NCBI GenBank assembly: GCA_947591605.1
Contig: CANQDF010000005.1
Coordinates: 1 to 64,000, forward strand
DNA from: an uncultured Clostridia bacterium
Lineage (GTDB): Bacteria; Bacillota; Clostridia; Lachnospirales; CAG-274
Direction of reading: 5' to 3'
DNA: 64,000 nucleotides
Part shown: positions 34,897-43,635 of the stretch, piece after piece
Numbering within the stretch: the stretch's first letter is position 1
Layout: every line of letters starts with the position of its first letter
Translations under genes and position numbers: made by a program
Notes under the pieces: generated by a model
Told to the model about the DNA's origin: nothing
What the model saw: only the letters and a program-made list of their open reading frames with translations
The model's database searches: none

Positions 34897-34922
34897 AAAA
34901 TGTAAAGTTAATTTTACATTTT
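34897..34922 (+). promoter_or_regulatory. Operator-like inverted repeat 2 of the HTH gene
   Basis: AAAATGTAAA, 6-bp spacer, TTTACATTTT: a perfect 10-6-10 inverted repeat covering the expected transcription start, centred 46 bp from repeat 1. Confidence 0.75.
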
Positions 34923-34950
34923 TATATTATCGAAGATAGGAGGCGGAAGC

Positions 34951-35148
34951 TTGCTCAACAAAATAAAGGAACTGCGCAAGGCAAGCAAAATAACCCAGGA
35001 CGAGCTTGCATCGGCACTCAGCGTTACAAGGCAGACCGTAATATCGCTTGAAAACGGCAGATACAACCCGTCCTTACAGCTTGCCTTCAGGCTTGCAAAA
35101 TATTTTAATACCACTATTGAAGATATTTTTGTTTTTGAGGAGGAATAA
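34951..35148 (+). CDS. XRE-type HTH regulator (65 aa)
   Basis: A 65-residue single-domain regulator: LRKASKITQDELASALSVTRQTVISLENGRYNPSLQLAFRLAK is a typical XRE/Cro HTH, ending in IEDIFVFEEE. Proteins of this size (YozG-like) commonly regulate an adjacent small membrane-protein gene. Start is a TTG at 34951, six bases after AGGAGG. Two matching palindromes around its promoter suggest autorepression. Confidence 0.9.
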   Translation: MLNKIKELRKASKITQDELASALSVTRQTVISLENGRYNPSLQLAFRLAKYFNTTIEDIFVFEEE

Positions 35149-35150
35149 AT

Positions 35151-35570
35151 ATGGATAACAAAAAAATAATCAAAAAAAGGATACTTATCCACCTGATATA
35201 CGCTCTTATAGGCATAGCCCTATTGGCTGTATCGTTTATGGGCATACCTAAAAACAACGTTGTGTATATAGTCAGTCTTACCCTTATATTATCGAACATA
35301 ATACGCATAATACGCAACGTAAGGATAATGTCGGATCCCGAATATATGAAAGACCTGCTGACAGCCGAAAAGGACGAACGCAACGTAATGCTTTTTACAC
35401 GCTCCCGCAGCCTTGCCTTCGGCGTGTATATAATGGCGGCGTCCATCGTATATATAGCTCTCTGTTTTATACCCGGCATGGAGTTTGCCGCCTATACAGT
35501 GGCATATTCCATATGTGCTCTGGTTTTTATTTACTGGGTGTGCTATACGGTACTGAACCGCAGATACTGA
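35151..35570 (+). CDS. Four-helix membrane protein paired with the HTH gene (139 aa)
   Basis: A 139-residue membrane protein with hydrophobic segments near 12-30, 38-52, 88-106 and 112-132. A cytoplasmic loop between the second and third has YMKDLLTAEKDERNVMLFTRSRSLA, a motif seen in DUF2178-like proteins encoded beside YozG-type regulators. It begins 2 bp after the regulator. Function is unknown; such pairs may respond to membrane stress. Confidence 0.75.
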   Translation: MDNKKIIKKRILIHLIYALIGIALLAVSFMGIPKNNVVYIVSLTLILSNIIRIIRNVRIMSDPEYMKDLLTAEKDERNVMLFTRSRSLAFGVYIMAASIVYIALCFIPGMEFAAYTVAYSICALVFIYWVCYTVLNRRY

Positions 35571-35685
35571 TTGAAAAAAATGTCTGTGTTATTATTAAAA
35601 CGTGTACAATGCAACTATATGATGAAAATTTTTTGATATTACGATATTAATATTTATGTATCGTCAAAATTATTTTAACAGACCA

Positions 35686-35736
35686 AGTAAGTCCTCTGCC
35701 TTTCGGGTTATGGGGACTTACTGTTATATTAGGCAG
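35686..35736 (+). other. Possible structured RNA with pseudoknot
   Basis: AGTAAGTCC (35686-35694) pairs with GGACTTACT (35714-35722). The 19-nt loop contains CTGCCT (35696-35701), which can pair with AGGCAG (35731-35736) outside the stem. The AGGCAG is followed by GGAGG. The stretch 35571-35776 has no gene. Neither a promoter nor a known RNA family was recognised. Confidence 0.3.
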
Positions 35737-35776
35737 GGAGGTTTCTTATTACATTATTGGATGGGACTGTTTTTTA

Positions 35777-35805
35777 TTGAAAAATAATGTATATCTTGGT
35801 ATAAT
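35777..35805 (+). promoter_or_regulatory. Promoter of the small membrane protein gene
   Basis: TTGAAA (35777-35782), 17-bp spacer, TATAAT (35800-35805), 42 bp before the ATG at 35848. Confidence 0.8.
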
Positions 35806-35847
35806 AAAAATATAAACAAAGGCAAATCGGAAGTTGGAGGATAGCTA

Positions 35848-36009
35848 ATGATCTACATTAAAATAATGACTATTGTAGCTACTGCGCTTACAATGTTCTT
35901 TAGTTATGACGAGTACAAACAAGGAAAAATGAGTGCTCGGAACTTCAAAATCATATGTGTATGTGAAAGTATAGTGATTATTGGAATGATTTATTTGTTT
36001 TTTGTTTGA
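35848..36009 (+). CDS. Small membrane protein (53 aa)
   Basis: A 53-residue protein with a hydrophobic segment near 3-18, a basic loop (SYDEYKQGKMSARNFK) and a second hydrophobic segment near 35-53. It has a strong promoter and a TTGGAGG site, so it is likely expressed. No family is recognised. Confidence 0.6.
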   Translation: MIYIKIMTIVATALTMFFSYDEYKQGKMSARNFKIICVCESIVIIGMIYLFFV

Positions 36010-36080
36010 CGCAAACAATTCTCGTTTATCGCTTAGTTTTATAAAATATAAATTTACAGACACAGGGAGGCAGCACGGAT

Positions 36081-37004
36081 ATGGATATATCGGTAATAGG
36101 CGCAGGCGCCATGGGTATGCTATTTGGCGGCTATCTGTCCGCAAAGCACAATGTCACCATGATAGGACGAAATGCGCAGAAAGCAGACAATATTGCAAAA
36201 AACGGCATCACGATACGTGAAACAAGCGGAGAGGAAAGGACCTATTATCCCTCATCCGTATCCGATACAAGCGGCATGAATGCCGCAGAGCTTGTGATAT
36301 TGTTTACCAAATCGGGCTCGTCCGAGGAGGCTCTTGAAAAAAACAAGGCACTTATAGGCAGGGACACCGTGCTTATGACCTTACAGAACGGAGCGGGACA
36401 CGAGGAGCTGTTAAAAAAATATGCTCCCGAGGAAAACATCATAATAGGCACAACACAGCAGGGCAGCTACAAGCTCGATGACAGGTCGGTATGTCACAGC
36501 GGTATAGGCAGCACTGCACTGGGGGTTATTTGCGGCAGATGCGAGCGGTTTTCTCATATTGCAGACGCCTTTGAGCAATGCTCTCTGCCCTGCGAGGTGA
36601 CAGACAATGTAAGGCAGATGATATGGAGCAAGCTTATGATAAACGCCTCATCAAGCGTATTATCGGGCATTGTGCAGACCGCACAGGGCTATGTGGCGGA
36701 AAACGAGGCTCTTTGGAGCATAGCAAAAAAGCTTATTGCCGAGATATGTGCTGTTGCCTGTGCAGACGGATATAAATTTGACGCCGAGGAACAGACGGAA
36801 AGAATATACAAACACCTCAAAAACGCCCCGGGCGGATATACCAGCATTTATGCCGATATAAAGGCAGGCAGAAAGACCGAGGTGCGCCGTATAAACGGCT
36901 TTGTTGCTGATACGGCAAAAAGGCTCGGCATATCCGCACCCGTAAACGAAACCGTGACGGAGCTGGTTATCGCCATGGAGGGCAAAAATGAAGGCAGACT
37001 ATAA
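36081..37004 (+). CDS. Ketopantoate reductase-family protein
   Basis: A 307-residue PanE/ApbA-type NADPH oxidoreductase: GAGAMGMLFG near residue 7, TLQNGAGHEELL near 112, the catalytic Lys in IWSKLMINA near 188-196, and KTEVRRINGFV near 268. It reduces 2-ketopantoate to pantoate in the CoA pathway. No other pantothenate gene is nearby, and the family includes paralogues with other substrates, so the substrate is not certain. A GGGAGG site lies 11 bases upstream. Confidence 0.85.
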   Translation: MDISVIGAGAMGMLFGGYLSAKHNVTMIGRNAQKADNIAKNGITIRETSGEERTYYPSSVSDTSGMNAAELVILFTKSGSSEEALEKNKALIGRDTVLMTLQNGAGHEELLKKYAPEENIIIGTTQQGSYKLDDRSVCHSGIGSTALGVICGRCERFSHIADAFEQCSLPCEVTDNVRQMIWSKLMINASSSVLSGIVQTAQGYVAENEALWSIAKKLIAEICAVACADGYKFDAEEQTERIYKHLKNAPGGYTSIYADIKAGRKTEVRRINGFVADTAKRLGISAPVNETVTELVIAMEGKNEGRL

Positions 37005-37346
37005 AAAGATCCTCGTAATATTTGCAGCCGTATATATCGCCGCCGTACTTATAGGCACGGTGTTTACGATTTTTACGGATGCACCCGCAAGCTCCTTTGA
37101 ATATACCGCAGACAAGGGCGGAGGTATTACCCTGACAACCTACAAAGGTCACAGATTTGTCGTAAATATACCAACAGCATAGACGGATGGGCTTTTGACG
37201 ATACGCCTTTTTCGGGCTCGTTGTCGTGCGGCGAATTTACCGTAATTAACAACAGACTGATTAATAAATATGGTGGAATTTCTGCTTATTACAAACCGTA
37301 TGACGGCATTAATTATTGGATGGATCAAATTGATAAATATAAGTAA
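36988..37346 (+). pseudogene. Frameshifted small membrane-anchored protein
   Basis: The ATG overlaps the end of the reductase gene by 17 bp. The first frame gives 64 residues: an N-terminal hydrophobic anchor (about 7-27), then an extracellular Gly/Thr-rich segment, ending at a TAG at 37180-37182. Just before that stop another frame continues with NSIDGWAFDDTPFSG and runs 58 codons to a TAA at 37344. A single missing base near 37174 would restore one protein of about 118 residues. It is either a true mutation or a sequencing error. Confidence 0.65.
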
Positions 37347-37360
37347 AGGAGAAAATATAA

Positions 37361-37648
37361 ATGAGTGAAATCAAAATCAAACCTCAAAAATATAAATGTC
37401 CATGTTGTGGATATTATACTTTAGATGTTATGGAAGGTCATGAAAAACCTTTTTTTGAAATATGTGATGTTTGTGGTTGGATGTATGACGAGGTTGACCA
37501 GGAACATCCCGAGCGTCCGGGCGGAAATCATATAAGTTTCAATGAAGCAAAGGAGAATTATAAGAAAATAGGGAGAGTTAGAAAAGATTTAGATTTTTGC
37601 AGACCTCCTTATGAAAGTGAATTCCCTGAAAGTAACGGTGAGATATAG
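37361..37648 (+). CDS. CPCC-family cysteine-rich protein (95 aa)
   Basis: A 95-residue zinc-ribbon-like protein with CPCCGYYTL at 13-21 and CDVCGWMYDEVDQEHPERPGG near 35-55, the pattern of the Cys-rich CPCC family. The rest is Asp/Glu/Lys-rich (FNEAKENYKKIG). Members are small, soluble and often found near toxin-immunity genes. The gene is AT-richer than its neighbours, which suggests transfer. Function is unknown. Confidence 0.8.
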   Translation: MSEIKIKPQKYKCPCCGYYTLDVMEGHEKPFFEICDVCGWMYDEVDQEHPERPGGNHISFNEAKENYKKIGRVRKDLDFCRPPYESEFPESNGEI

Positions 37649-37898
37649 GGCAGAACATATACAAGATAAGGAGGGTTCTCAGTCTTGCTGAAAATCGCAT
37701 AATTCCTGCATTTTCTGAAAATCCAACTGTCAATTACAACTAACATTTTGGGAACTGTCCATAAACGGGACGTGAAATTTACGGACAGTTCTCCCGACAT
37801 GAAAAGGAGGACAAGATTGCTTAAAAATACAGTATTTAACAGGGTTCAAACCTGTGAGCCGATCATAAGCCGAGGTTTTTAATTCCGCATTAAACAAA
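37649..37898. other. Gene-poor stretch with two hairpins
   Basis: An 11-bp stem around AACTGTCC/GGACAGTT (37750-37793, 22-nt loop) and a perfect ACAGG/CCTGT hairpin with loop GTTCAAA (37839-37855) are visible. An AAGGAGG site followed six bases later by TTG opens a frame of only 21 codons (37817-37882). I see no convincing gene; it may be decayed mobile or accessory DNA. Confidence 0.35.
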
Positions 37899-37900
37899 CA

Positions 37901-37935
37901 AAAATCCGAAGACATCTATCTCCGGATTTTTTAAT
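37901..37935. terminator. Bidirectional terminator ending the his operon
   Basis: AAAATCCG (37901-37908) and CGGATTTT (37923-37930) form an 8-bp stem with T-runs on both sides. It lies 18 bp after the hisE stop on the minus strand. Confidence 0.75.
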
Positions 37936-37952
37936 GCTGTGTGAAAAATTTT

Positions 37953-38315
37953 TTAATCGATTCTGGTTTCGTCAGTCCTGTTTTCCGCTTTTCTCTTGGC
38001 TTCCTTTTCGACATTCATCCTTTCCTTTTGTCTGCGCTCGTATATTTTATCGGCCACATCCTGCCAGCTTATATCCATCTGCGCCATAAGCACCTCAAGG
38101 TGAAATATCAGGTCGCACGCCTCCGATATGACCTCGCCCTTGTTGTTGTCCTTTGCGGCAATAACCGTTTCGGTAGCCTCCTCTCCTATCTTTTTAAGTA
38201 TCTTATCGGTACCCTTTGAAAAAAGATAGCTTGTGTAGGAACCCTCCTCGGGGTTATTCTTCCTGCCTGTAATAACCTCAAACTCCTCATTTAATACAGA
38301 ACCAATATCAGCCAT
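37953..38315 (-). CDS. hisE: Phosphoribosyl-ATP pyrophosphohydrolase
   Basis: A 120-residue all-alpha MazG-like His[31 protein letters not shown] and [14 protein letters not shown] carry the acidic metal-binding residues. It hydrolyses PR-ATP to PR-AMP. A charged C-terminal tail (about 25 residues) is a little longer than usual. AAAGGAG nine bases before the ATG at 38315 fixes the start inside the last codons of hisI. Confidence 0.95.
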   Translation of the reverse strand: MADIGSVLNEEFEVITGRKNNPEEGSYTSYLFSKGTDKILKKIGEEATETVIAAKDNNKGEVISEACDLIFHLEVLMAQMDISWQDVADKIYERRQKERMNVEKEAKRKAENRTDETRID

Positions 38316-38646
38316 TTTGTTTATCTCCTTTAAATTCTTCAAGTTTTCTGTAAAAGCACGAGCGGTTGCCCGTATGGCACGCCGCACCCACCTGCTCTAT
38401 AAGCAGCAAAATCGCATCACAGTCACAGTCATACCTTATTTCCTTTACATACTGATAGTGACCGCTTGTTTCACCCTTTACCCACAGGCTTTGCCTTGAA
38501 CGGCTGTAATATGTGCCTTTGCCCGTTTTTACGGTAAGCTCAAAGGCATCCCTGTTCATATAGGCAAGCATAAGTACTTCCTTTGTTTCGTAATCCTGCG
38601 CTATTGCAGGCACAAGCCCGTTTTTATCAAATTTGATGTCAAGCAT
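38308..38646 (-). CDS. hisI: Phosphoribosyl-AMP cyclohydrolase
   Basis: A 112-residue HisI with [37 protein letters not shown], and the zinc/metal motif [13 protein letters not shown]...ACHTG. It opens the adenine ring of PR-AMP. It is separate from HisE (not fused), and the two genes overlap by 8 bp. Confidence 0.97.
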   Translation of the reverse strand: MLDIKFDKNGLVPAIAQDYETKEVLMLAYMNRDAFELTVKTGKGTYYSRSRQSLWVKGETSGHYQYVKEIRYDCDCDAILLLIEQVGAACHTGNRSCFYRKLEEFKGDKQNG

Positions 38647-38655
38647 TTTATCACC

Positions 38656-39414
38656 TCATATCCTTACCGAAATACCCTCATCTCTTAAGTAGTGCTTAAG
38701 GTCGAGTATATCCAGCTCTCTGTAATGAAAAAGACTTGCCGCAAGCGCAGCCTCCGCACCGCCGTCGGTAAGCGCCTGTGCAAAATGCTCCTTTGTACCT
38801 GCGCCGCCCGAGGCTATCACGGGTATGGATACGGCATCGGCTATCTGCCTTGTAAGGTCAATATCGTAGCCCGCCTTGGTGCCGTCGCAGTCCATGCTTG
38901 TAAGCAGTATTTCACCTGCGCCCCGCTTTTCGGCTTCAACAGCCCATTCCACGGCATCTCTGCCGGTATTGATACGTCCGCCGTTCAAATATACATCAAA
39001 ACCGCCGCATTCTCTGCGCTTTGCGTCTATCGCCACTACCACGCACTGGTTGCCAAAGCGCTCTGCCGCCTCATTTATAAGTTCGGGGCGGTTTAACGCT
39101 GCGGAATTTACCGATATTTTGTCGGCGCCCGCACTCAATATCCTCCTGAAATCCTCCACGGAGCGTATGCCTCCGCCCACAGTAAGCGGTATAAATACCT
39201 GTTCCGCCGTTCTTGCAACAACGTCAAGCATAATGCTGCGCTTGTCGGACGATGCGGTAATATCCAAAAACACTATCTCGTCCGCCATTGATTTGTTGTA
39301 ATATGAGGCAATTTCCACAGGGTCGCCCGCATCCCGCAGATTAACAAAGTTTACTCCCTTTACCACCCTGCCTTCGTTTACGTCAAGACAGGGAATTATC
39401 CTTTTAGTGTGCAT
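38656..39414 (-). CDS. hisF: Imidazole glycerol phosphate synthase cyclase subunit
   Basis: A 252-residue (beta/alpha)8 cyclase starting [20 protein letters not shown], with Asp11 in CLDV and Asp in [16 protein letters not shown] as catalytic pair. It takes ammonia from HisH and makes IGP and AICAR. The ATG at 39414 is preferred to an in-frame TTG at 39420. A membrane-protein gene separates it from hisA. Confidence 0.97.
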   Translation of the reverse strand: MHTKRIIPCLDVNEGRVVKGVNFVNLRDAGDPVEIASYYNKSMADEIVFLDITASSDKRSIMLDVVARTAEQVFIPLTVGGGIRSVEDFRRILSAGADKISVNSAALNRPELINEAAERFGNQCVVVAIDAKRRECGGFDVYLNGGRINTGRDAVEWAVEAEKRGAGEILLTSMDCDGTKAGYDIDLTRQIADAVSIPVIASGGAGTKEHFAQALTDGGAEAALAASLFHYRELDILDLKHYLRDEGISVRI

Positions 39415-39426
39415 AATCAAACCATC

Positions 39427-40299
39427 CTAAACCTGATCGGTATTATCTTCCTTTTTTCTTTTTATGTGCTTGCCGACTATCTCCGATACATCCGACACGG
39501 TGACAAACGCCGAGTTATCGTCAGCCCTTATTATCTTATACAGCTCATTGAGCTCAATACGTGTGACCACGCAATATAGTACGACCTTTTTGCCGCTTAT
39601 AAGGCCCTCGCCCTCCATAAGCGTCACTGTCCTGCCCAGCCTTTTATAGATATTATCGGCAATTGAGTTTGCATTGTTGGTTATTATCATTACCGCTTTT
39701 GCCTGCTCAAGACCTGTTTCTATCATATCTATTACCTTTGAGGTTATAAAGTAGGTGATAAGGCTGTACATTGCCCTGTCAAGCCCGAAAAGAAAACCTG
39801 CTGCGGTATAAATAACAATATTGATTGCAAGTATTATCTGCCCTACCGAAAACTGTGTTTTTTTGCCGATAAGAAGCGCCGCTGCCTCCGTACCGTCTAT
39901 ACAGCCTCCGTTTTTTAACACCAGACCTACGCCGATACCCAGAAAAATACCGCCGAAAACCGTTGCAAGCAAGGCATCCTCGGTAGCATCAACAGGCTTG
40001 AAAACCTCCAGCATTACCGAAAACACCAGCATGGCATATGTCGCCTTTATAACAAAGCTTTTGCCTATCTGTTTAAAGCCTACTATAAAAAACGGTATAT
40101 TTAGTATCACTATAACAATACCCATAGGCACCCTGCAAAGCTGGTTTATTATAAAGCTTACGCCTACCACACCGCCGTCGAGTATCTTTACCGGTACAAG
40201 AAACATCTCAAGAGCCATAGCTGCTATAATTGCTCCGAAAGTTATCATTAGCATAGCAACAAATTCTCTTAGCTTTGCATTTTCTATCTCAATACCCAT
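39427..40299 (-). CDS. YitT-family membrane protein inside the his operon
   Basis: A 290-residue protein with five to six membrane helices in the first ~180 residues (FVAMLMITFGAIIAAMALEMFLV start; GGVVGVSFIIN; IVIVILNIPFFIVGF) and a C-terminal cytoplasmic DUF2179-like domain (AVMIITNNANSIADNIY, SAFVTVSDVSEIVGKHIK). The YitT/DUF161 family is of unknown function, possibly transport. GGGTGATC just before the ATG at 40299 matches the extended anti-SD; a TTG at 40311 overlaps the hisA stop. It is in a tight run with hisA and hisF, so it should be co-transcribed with histidine genes. Confidence 0.9.
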   Translation of the reverse strand: MGIEIENAKLREFVAMLMITFGAIIAAMALEMFLVPVKILDGGVVGVSFIINQLCRVPMGIVIVILNIPFFIVGFKQIGKSFVIKATYAMLVFSVMLEVFKPVDATEDALLATVFGGIFLGIGVGLVLKNGGCIDGTEAAALLIGKKTQFSVGQIILAINIVIYTAAGFLFGLDRAMYSLITYFITSKVIDMIETGLEQAKAVMIITNNANSIADNIYKRLGRTVTLMEGEGLISGKKVVLYCVVTRIELNELYKIIRADDNSAFVTVSDVSEIVGKHIKRKKEDNTDQV

Positions 40300-40303
40300 C
40301 CGA

Positions 40304-41017
40304 TCACCCAAATCTGTCTATAACTTCCTTAAGATCCAGTGTGCCGTTATATAGCGCCCTGCCTATAATAACTCCTGCCGAGCCTATATCCGCCACATTT
40401 TGAATATCCTCCATGGAGGATATGCCTCCCGAGGCTATTATGTCGAGCCCCGTCCTTTCAATAAGCTCCCTTGTGGATGCTGTATTGGGGCCGCTCATCA
40501 TACCGTCCTTTGAAATATCCGTGTATATAACGGTCTTAACGCCGTATCCCTTCATTTTAAGACAGAGCTCGGCTGCCGAAACATCGCTTACTTCCTCCCA
40601 GCCGGAAACCGCAACAAAGCCGTTTTTTGCATCCACACCCACGGCTATCCTGTCGCCGTAAAGACGTACCGCCTCTTTTACAAGCTCCGGATCCTTTACC
40701 GCAGCCGTACCTATTATTACCCTGGATACGCCTGCCGATATTCTTTCGGCCACATCGTCAAGGCTGCGTACACCGCCGCCCGTCTGTATAGGTACATCAT
40801 ATTTTGCCCTTATTGCCCTTATTACATCGGTAATAAAGCTCCTGCCATACCTTGCGCCGTCCAGATCCACCATATGTATATAGCTTGCCCCCACATCTAT
40901 CCACTGCTTTGCCGCATCTGCGGGGTCGTCGTAAAAAACCGTTACATCGTCAAACCTGCCCTGCGTAAGGCGCACCGCCTTACCGTCCTTTATATCTATC
41001 GCCGGATATATCTGCAT
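40304..41017 (-). CDS. hisA: ProFAR isomerase (HisA)
   Basis: A 237-residue (beta/alpha)8 isomerase: MQIYPAIDIKDGKAVRLTQG with catalytic Asp8, and VIYTDISKDGMMSGPN with the second Asp. It converts ProFAR to PRFAR. GGAGG precedes the ATG at 41017, 1 bp after the hisH stop. Confidence 0.96.
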   Translation of the reverse strand: MQIYPAIDIKDGKAVRLTQGRFDDVTVFYDDPADAAKQWIDVGASYIHMVDLDGARYGRSFITDVIRAIRAKYDVPIQTGGGVRSLDDVAERISAGVSRVIIGTAAVKDPELVKEAVRLYGDRIAVGVDAKNGFVAVSGWEEVSDVSAAELCLKMKGYGVKTVIYTDISKDGMMSGPNTASTRELIERTGLDIIASGGISSMEDIQNVADIGSAGVIIGRALYNGTLDLKEVIDRFG

Positions 41018-41018
41018 A

Positions 41019-41615
41019 TTAAAGCCCTCCAAAATTTTTAAGTATTTTAAGACCCACATCACCGCTTTTTTCCGGGTGGAACTGCAATGCAAAAATATTG
41101 TCCTTTTGTACCGCAACCTGTATCTCTTTGCCGTAATATACGGTTGCGGAGATTACAGGGGCGTCCGTTTCAAGATAATAGGAATGTACAAAATAGACGT
41201 ACGGGCTTTCCGGCAGACCGTCAAAAAGCGGAGAGCGCATTTTTATATCAAGATTATTCCAGCCGATATGCGGTTTTTTTACATTATCGGGCAAAAGCTT
41301 TATCTCGCCCTTTATAAGCCCAAGCCCCTCGTACTCGCCGTATTCGTAGCTTTTGTCAAAAACCATCTGCATACCCAAACATATGCCCATAAACGGCTTA
41401 TTTTTATCTGCCGCCTCGTATATAACACTGTCAAAGCCCTTTTGCCTGATAGTGGCTATTGCATCGCCAAAGGCTCCCACTCCGGGCAGTACAAGCTTAT
41501 CCGCCTTTTTCATGACCGCCGTATCGTCCGTTACAACAGCCTCAAAGCCGAGAAATTCAAACGCCTTTTGTACGCTTCTTAAATTACCCATTCCGTAATC
41601 TATAACAGCTATCAT
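41019..41615 (-). CDS. hisH: Imidazole glycerol phosphate synthase glutaminase subunit
   Basis: A 198-residue class I glutamine amidotransferase. The nucleophile Cys is in FMGICLGMQMV near 78-88 and the His-Glu pair is in LQFHPEKSG near 180. It supplies ammonia to HisF. Its start shares a base with the hisB stop (TAATG). Confidence 0.97.
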   Translation of the reverse strand: MIAVIDYGMGNLRSVQKAFEFLGFEAVVTDDTAVMKKADKLVLPGVGAFGDAIATIRQKGFDSVIYEAADKNKPFMGICLGMQMVFDKSYEYGEYEGLGLIKGEIKLLPDNVKKPHIGWNNLDIKMRSPLFDGLPESPYVYFVHSYYLETDAPVISATVYYGKEIQVAVQKDNIFALQFHPEKSGDVGLKILKNFGGL

Positions 41616-42205
41616 TATTCCAACATTCCTTTTGTAGATAGTACGCCGTCTATGCGGCTGTCAACCGTTACCGCCATATCCATTGCCCTGCCGAACGCCT
41701 TAAAAATGCCCTCTGCAATGTGATGATTGTTTTTGCCGTAAAGCACCTTTATATGCAGCGTCATACCGCAGTTATCCGCCACCGCTTTAAAAAACTCCTC
41801 AACCATTTCGGTATCAAAGCTGCCTAAAACAGGCGCAGTAAACTGTGCGTCAAAGCAGAGCATAGGTCTGCCCGAAAAATCAATTGCGCACATAACAAGC
41901 ACCTCGTCCATAGGTATCAGAGAATAACCGTATCTCTTTATGCCCACCTTTGAACCCAAAGCCTGTGAAATACACTTACCCAGCACAATGCCGACATCCT
42001 CCACGGTATGGTGGCAGTCTACGTCAAGGTCGCCCTCGACACTGACATTGAGATCCATAAAGCCGTGTTTTGAAATATGGGTGAGCATATGGTCAAAAAA
42101 ACCTATGCCCGTATAAATATCGTTTACGCCGCTCCCGTCAAGGTCAAGGCTCATAACTATCTGCGTTTCAAGCGTGTTGCGTTTTATTTCGGCTTTTCTG
42201 CTCAT
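41615..42205 (-). CDS. hisB: Imidazoleglycerol-phosphate dehydratase
   Basis: A 196-residue monofunctional HisB with FFDHMLTHISKHG, VDCHHTVEDVGI, SFDTEMVEEFFKA, KNNHHIAEGIFKAFGR: all the repeated metal-binding His/Glu motifs. The ATG at 42205 follows GGAGGTG; a GTG at 42214 overlaps the site. Confidence 0.97.
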   Translation of the reverse strand: MSRKAEIKRNTLETQIVMSLDLDGSGVNDIYTGIGFFDHMLTHISKHGFMDLNVSVEGDLDVDCHHTVEDVGIVLGKCISQALGSKVGIKRYGYSLIPMDEVLVMCAIDFSGRPMLCFDAQFTAPVLGSFDTEMVEEFFKAVADNCGMTLHIKVLYGKNNHHIAEGIFKAFGRAMDMAVTVDSRIDGVLSTKGMLE

Positions 42206-42220
42206 AGCGTACACCTCCGT

Positions 42221-43510
42221 TTACATCCTTACCCTTACAGAGTTTGCATGCGCCGTAAGACCCTCGGCGTTTGCAAACCTTATAACGTCCTCGCCAAGCT
42301 CCCTGAATGCCTCCTCCGAAAACGAGATAATGCTTGACTTTTTGATATAGTCATCTATTGAAAGAGGGGAGAAAAATCTCGCCGTACCGCCTGTGGGAAG
42401 CACATGGTTAGGCCCTGCCATATAATCCCCCAGAGGCTCCGGAGTATAGTGTCCCAGAAAGACAGCGCCCGCATTTTGTATCTTTGGCAGCAGCTCAAAC
42501 GGCCTTTCGGTGCAAACCTCCATATGCTCGGGCGCCACCGCATTGCTGAGTGCGCATGCCTCGTCAAAATTATTTACAAGTATAATAGCGCCGTAGTCGG
42601 AAAGGGACTTCTCGATAATAGCCCTTCTTTCAAGCTTTGCCGTCTGCCTTTCAAGCTCTGCCTTTACCCTTTCGGCAAGAGAGGCGCTTACGGTTATAAG
42701 TATGGCGGACGCCATTTCGTCATGCTCCGCCTGTGAAAGCATATCGGCAGCCACATACTCGGGGTTTGCGCTCTCGTCGGCAAGCACAAGTATCTCGCTG
42801 GGGCCCGCAACGGAATCTATGTTTACATAGCCGTAAACGCTCCTTTTTGCAAGAGCGACAAAAATATTTCCGGGGCCTACTATCTTGTCTGCCTTTGGGA
42901 TGCTCTCCGTACCGAAGGCAAGAGCGGCCACAGCCTGAGCGCCGCCTGCCTTGTATATTTTGTCTACGCCCGCTATATCGGCGGCAACTATTGTGGTTGG
43001 ATTTATTTTTCCGTTTTTGTCGGGCGGAGTGGTCATTATTATCTCGCCGACACCCGCCACCTTTGCGGGCACTATGTTCATAAGCACACTTGACGGATAA
43101 GCCGCTTTGCCGCCCGGAACATATACGCCTACCCTTTCGAGAGGTCTGATGAGCTGACCGAGCATTTCCCCGTTTCTGGCAGGTTCAAGCCAGCTGTTTA
43201 TCTTCTGCTTTTCGTGGAAGCTCGTTATCCTCTCAGCCGACCTTTTTATTACACCTGTAAGCTCCTTGTCGACAAGGCTGTATGCCTCCTCGATCTCATC
43301 CCTTTTGACCAGGATATTTTCGCTTGTTACATCAAATTTATCAAACTTTTTTGTGTACTCAAAAAGCGCTTTGTCGCCGTTTTCCCTTATATCGGCTATA
43401 ATTGCGTCGACAGTGCGCTGTACCTCCTTGTTTTCAAGCTGTGAACGGGATAGAATATCCGATACAAGCTTTTTGCCTTCCTCATCGCCGTATTTTATAA
43501 TTGATATCAT
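42221..43510 (-). CDS. hisD: Histidinol dehydrogenase
   Basis: A 429-residue HisD: VYVPGGKAAYPSSVLMNIVPA, GPGNIFVALAKR, SQAEHDEMASAIL (zinc/catalytic His-Asp), and the C-terminal LPTGGTARFFSPLS. It oxidises histidinol to histidine in two steps. The ATG at 43510 follows GGAGG. The ~125 bp between hisG and hisD contains a GGACGG/CCGTCC hairpin. Confidence 0.97.
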   Translation of the reverse strand: MISIIKYGDEEGKKLVSDILSRSQLENKEVQRTVDAIIADIRENGDKALFEYTKKFDKFDVTSENILVKRDEIEEAYSLVDKELTGVIKRSAERITSFHEKQKINSWLEPARNGEMLGQLIRPLERVGVYVPGGKAAYPSSVLMNIVPAKVAGVGEIIMTTPPDKNGKINPTTIVAADIAGVDKIYKAGGAQAVAALAFGTESIPKADKIVGPGNIFVALAKRSVYGYVNIDSVAGPSEILVLADESANPEYVAADMLSQAEHDEMASAILITVSASLAERVKAELERQTAKLERRAIIEKSLSDYGAIILVNNFDEACALSNAVAPEHMEVCTERPFELLPKIQNAGAVFLGHYTPEPLGDYMAGPNHVLPTGGTARFFSPLSIDDYIKKSSIISFSEEAFRELGEDVIRFANAEGLTAHANSVRVRM

Positions 43511-43635
43511 TCTGTTTCCTCCGATCCGACAAGCTGCAAAGCATAAATAAATCATGCCGCAGCGCCGTTATTTAACAGGACGGGAAAACCGTCCCCATAT
43601 GGCTTAAGCAGCCTTGAGCCGAAAGCTTATAAAAT

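Noticed and set aside
37839..37855. tRNA T-arm-like hairpin with GTTCAAA
   Set aside because: The stem and loop register is wrong for a T-arm and no acceptor, D or anticodon arm can be drawn.
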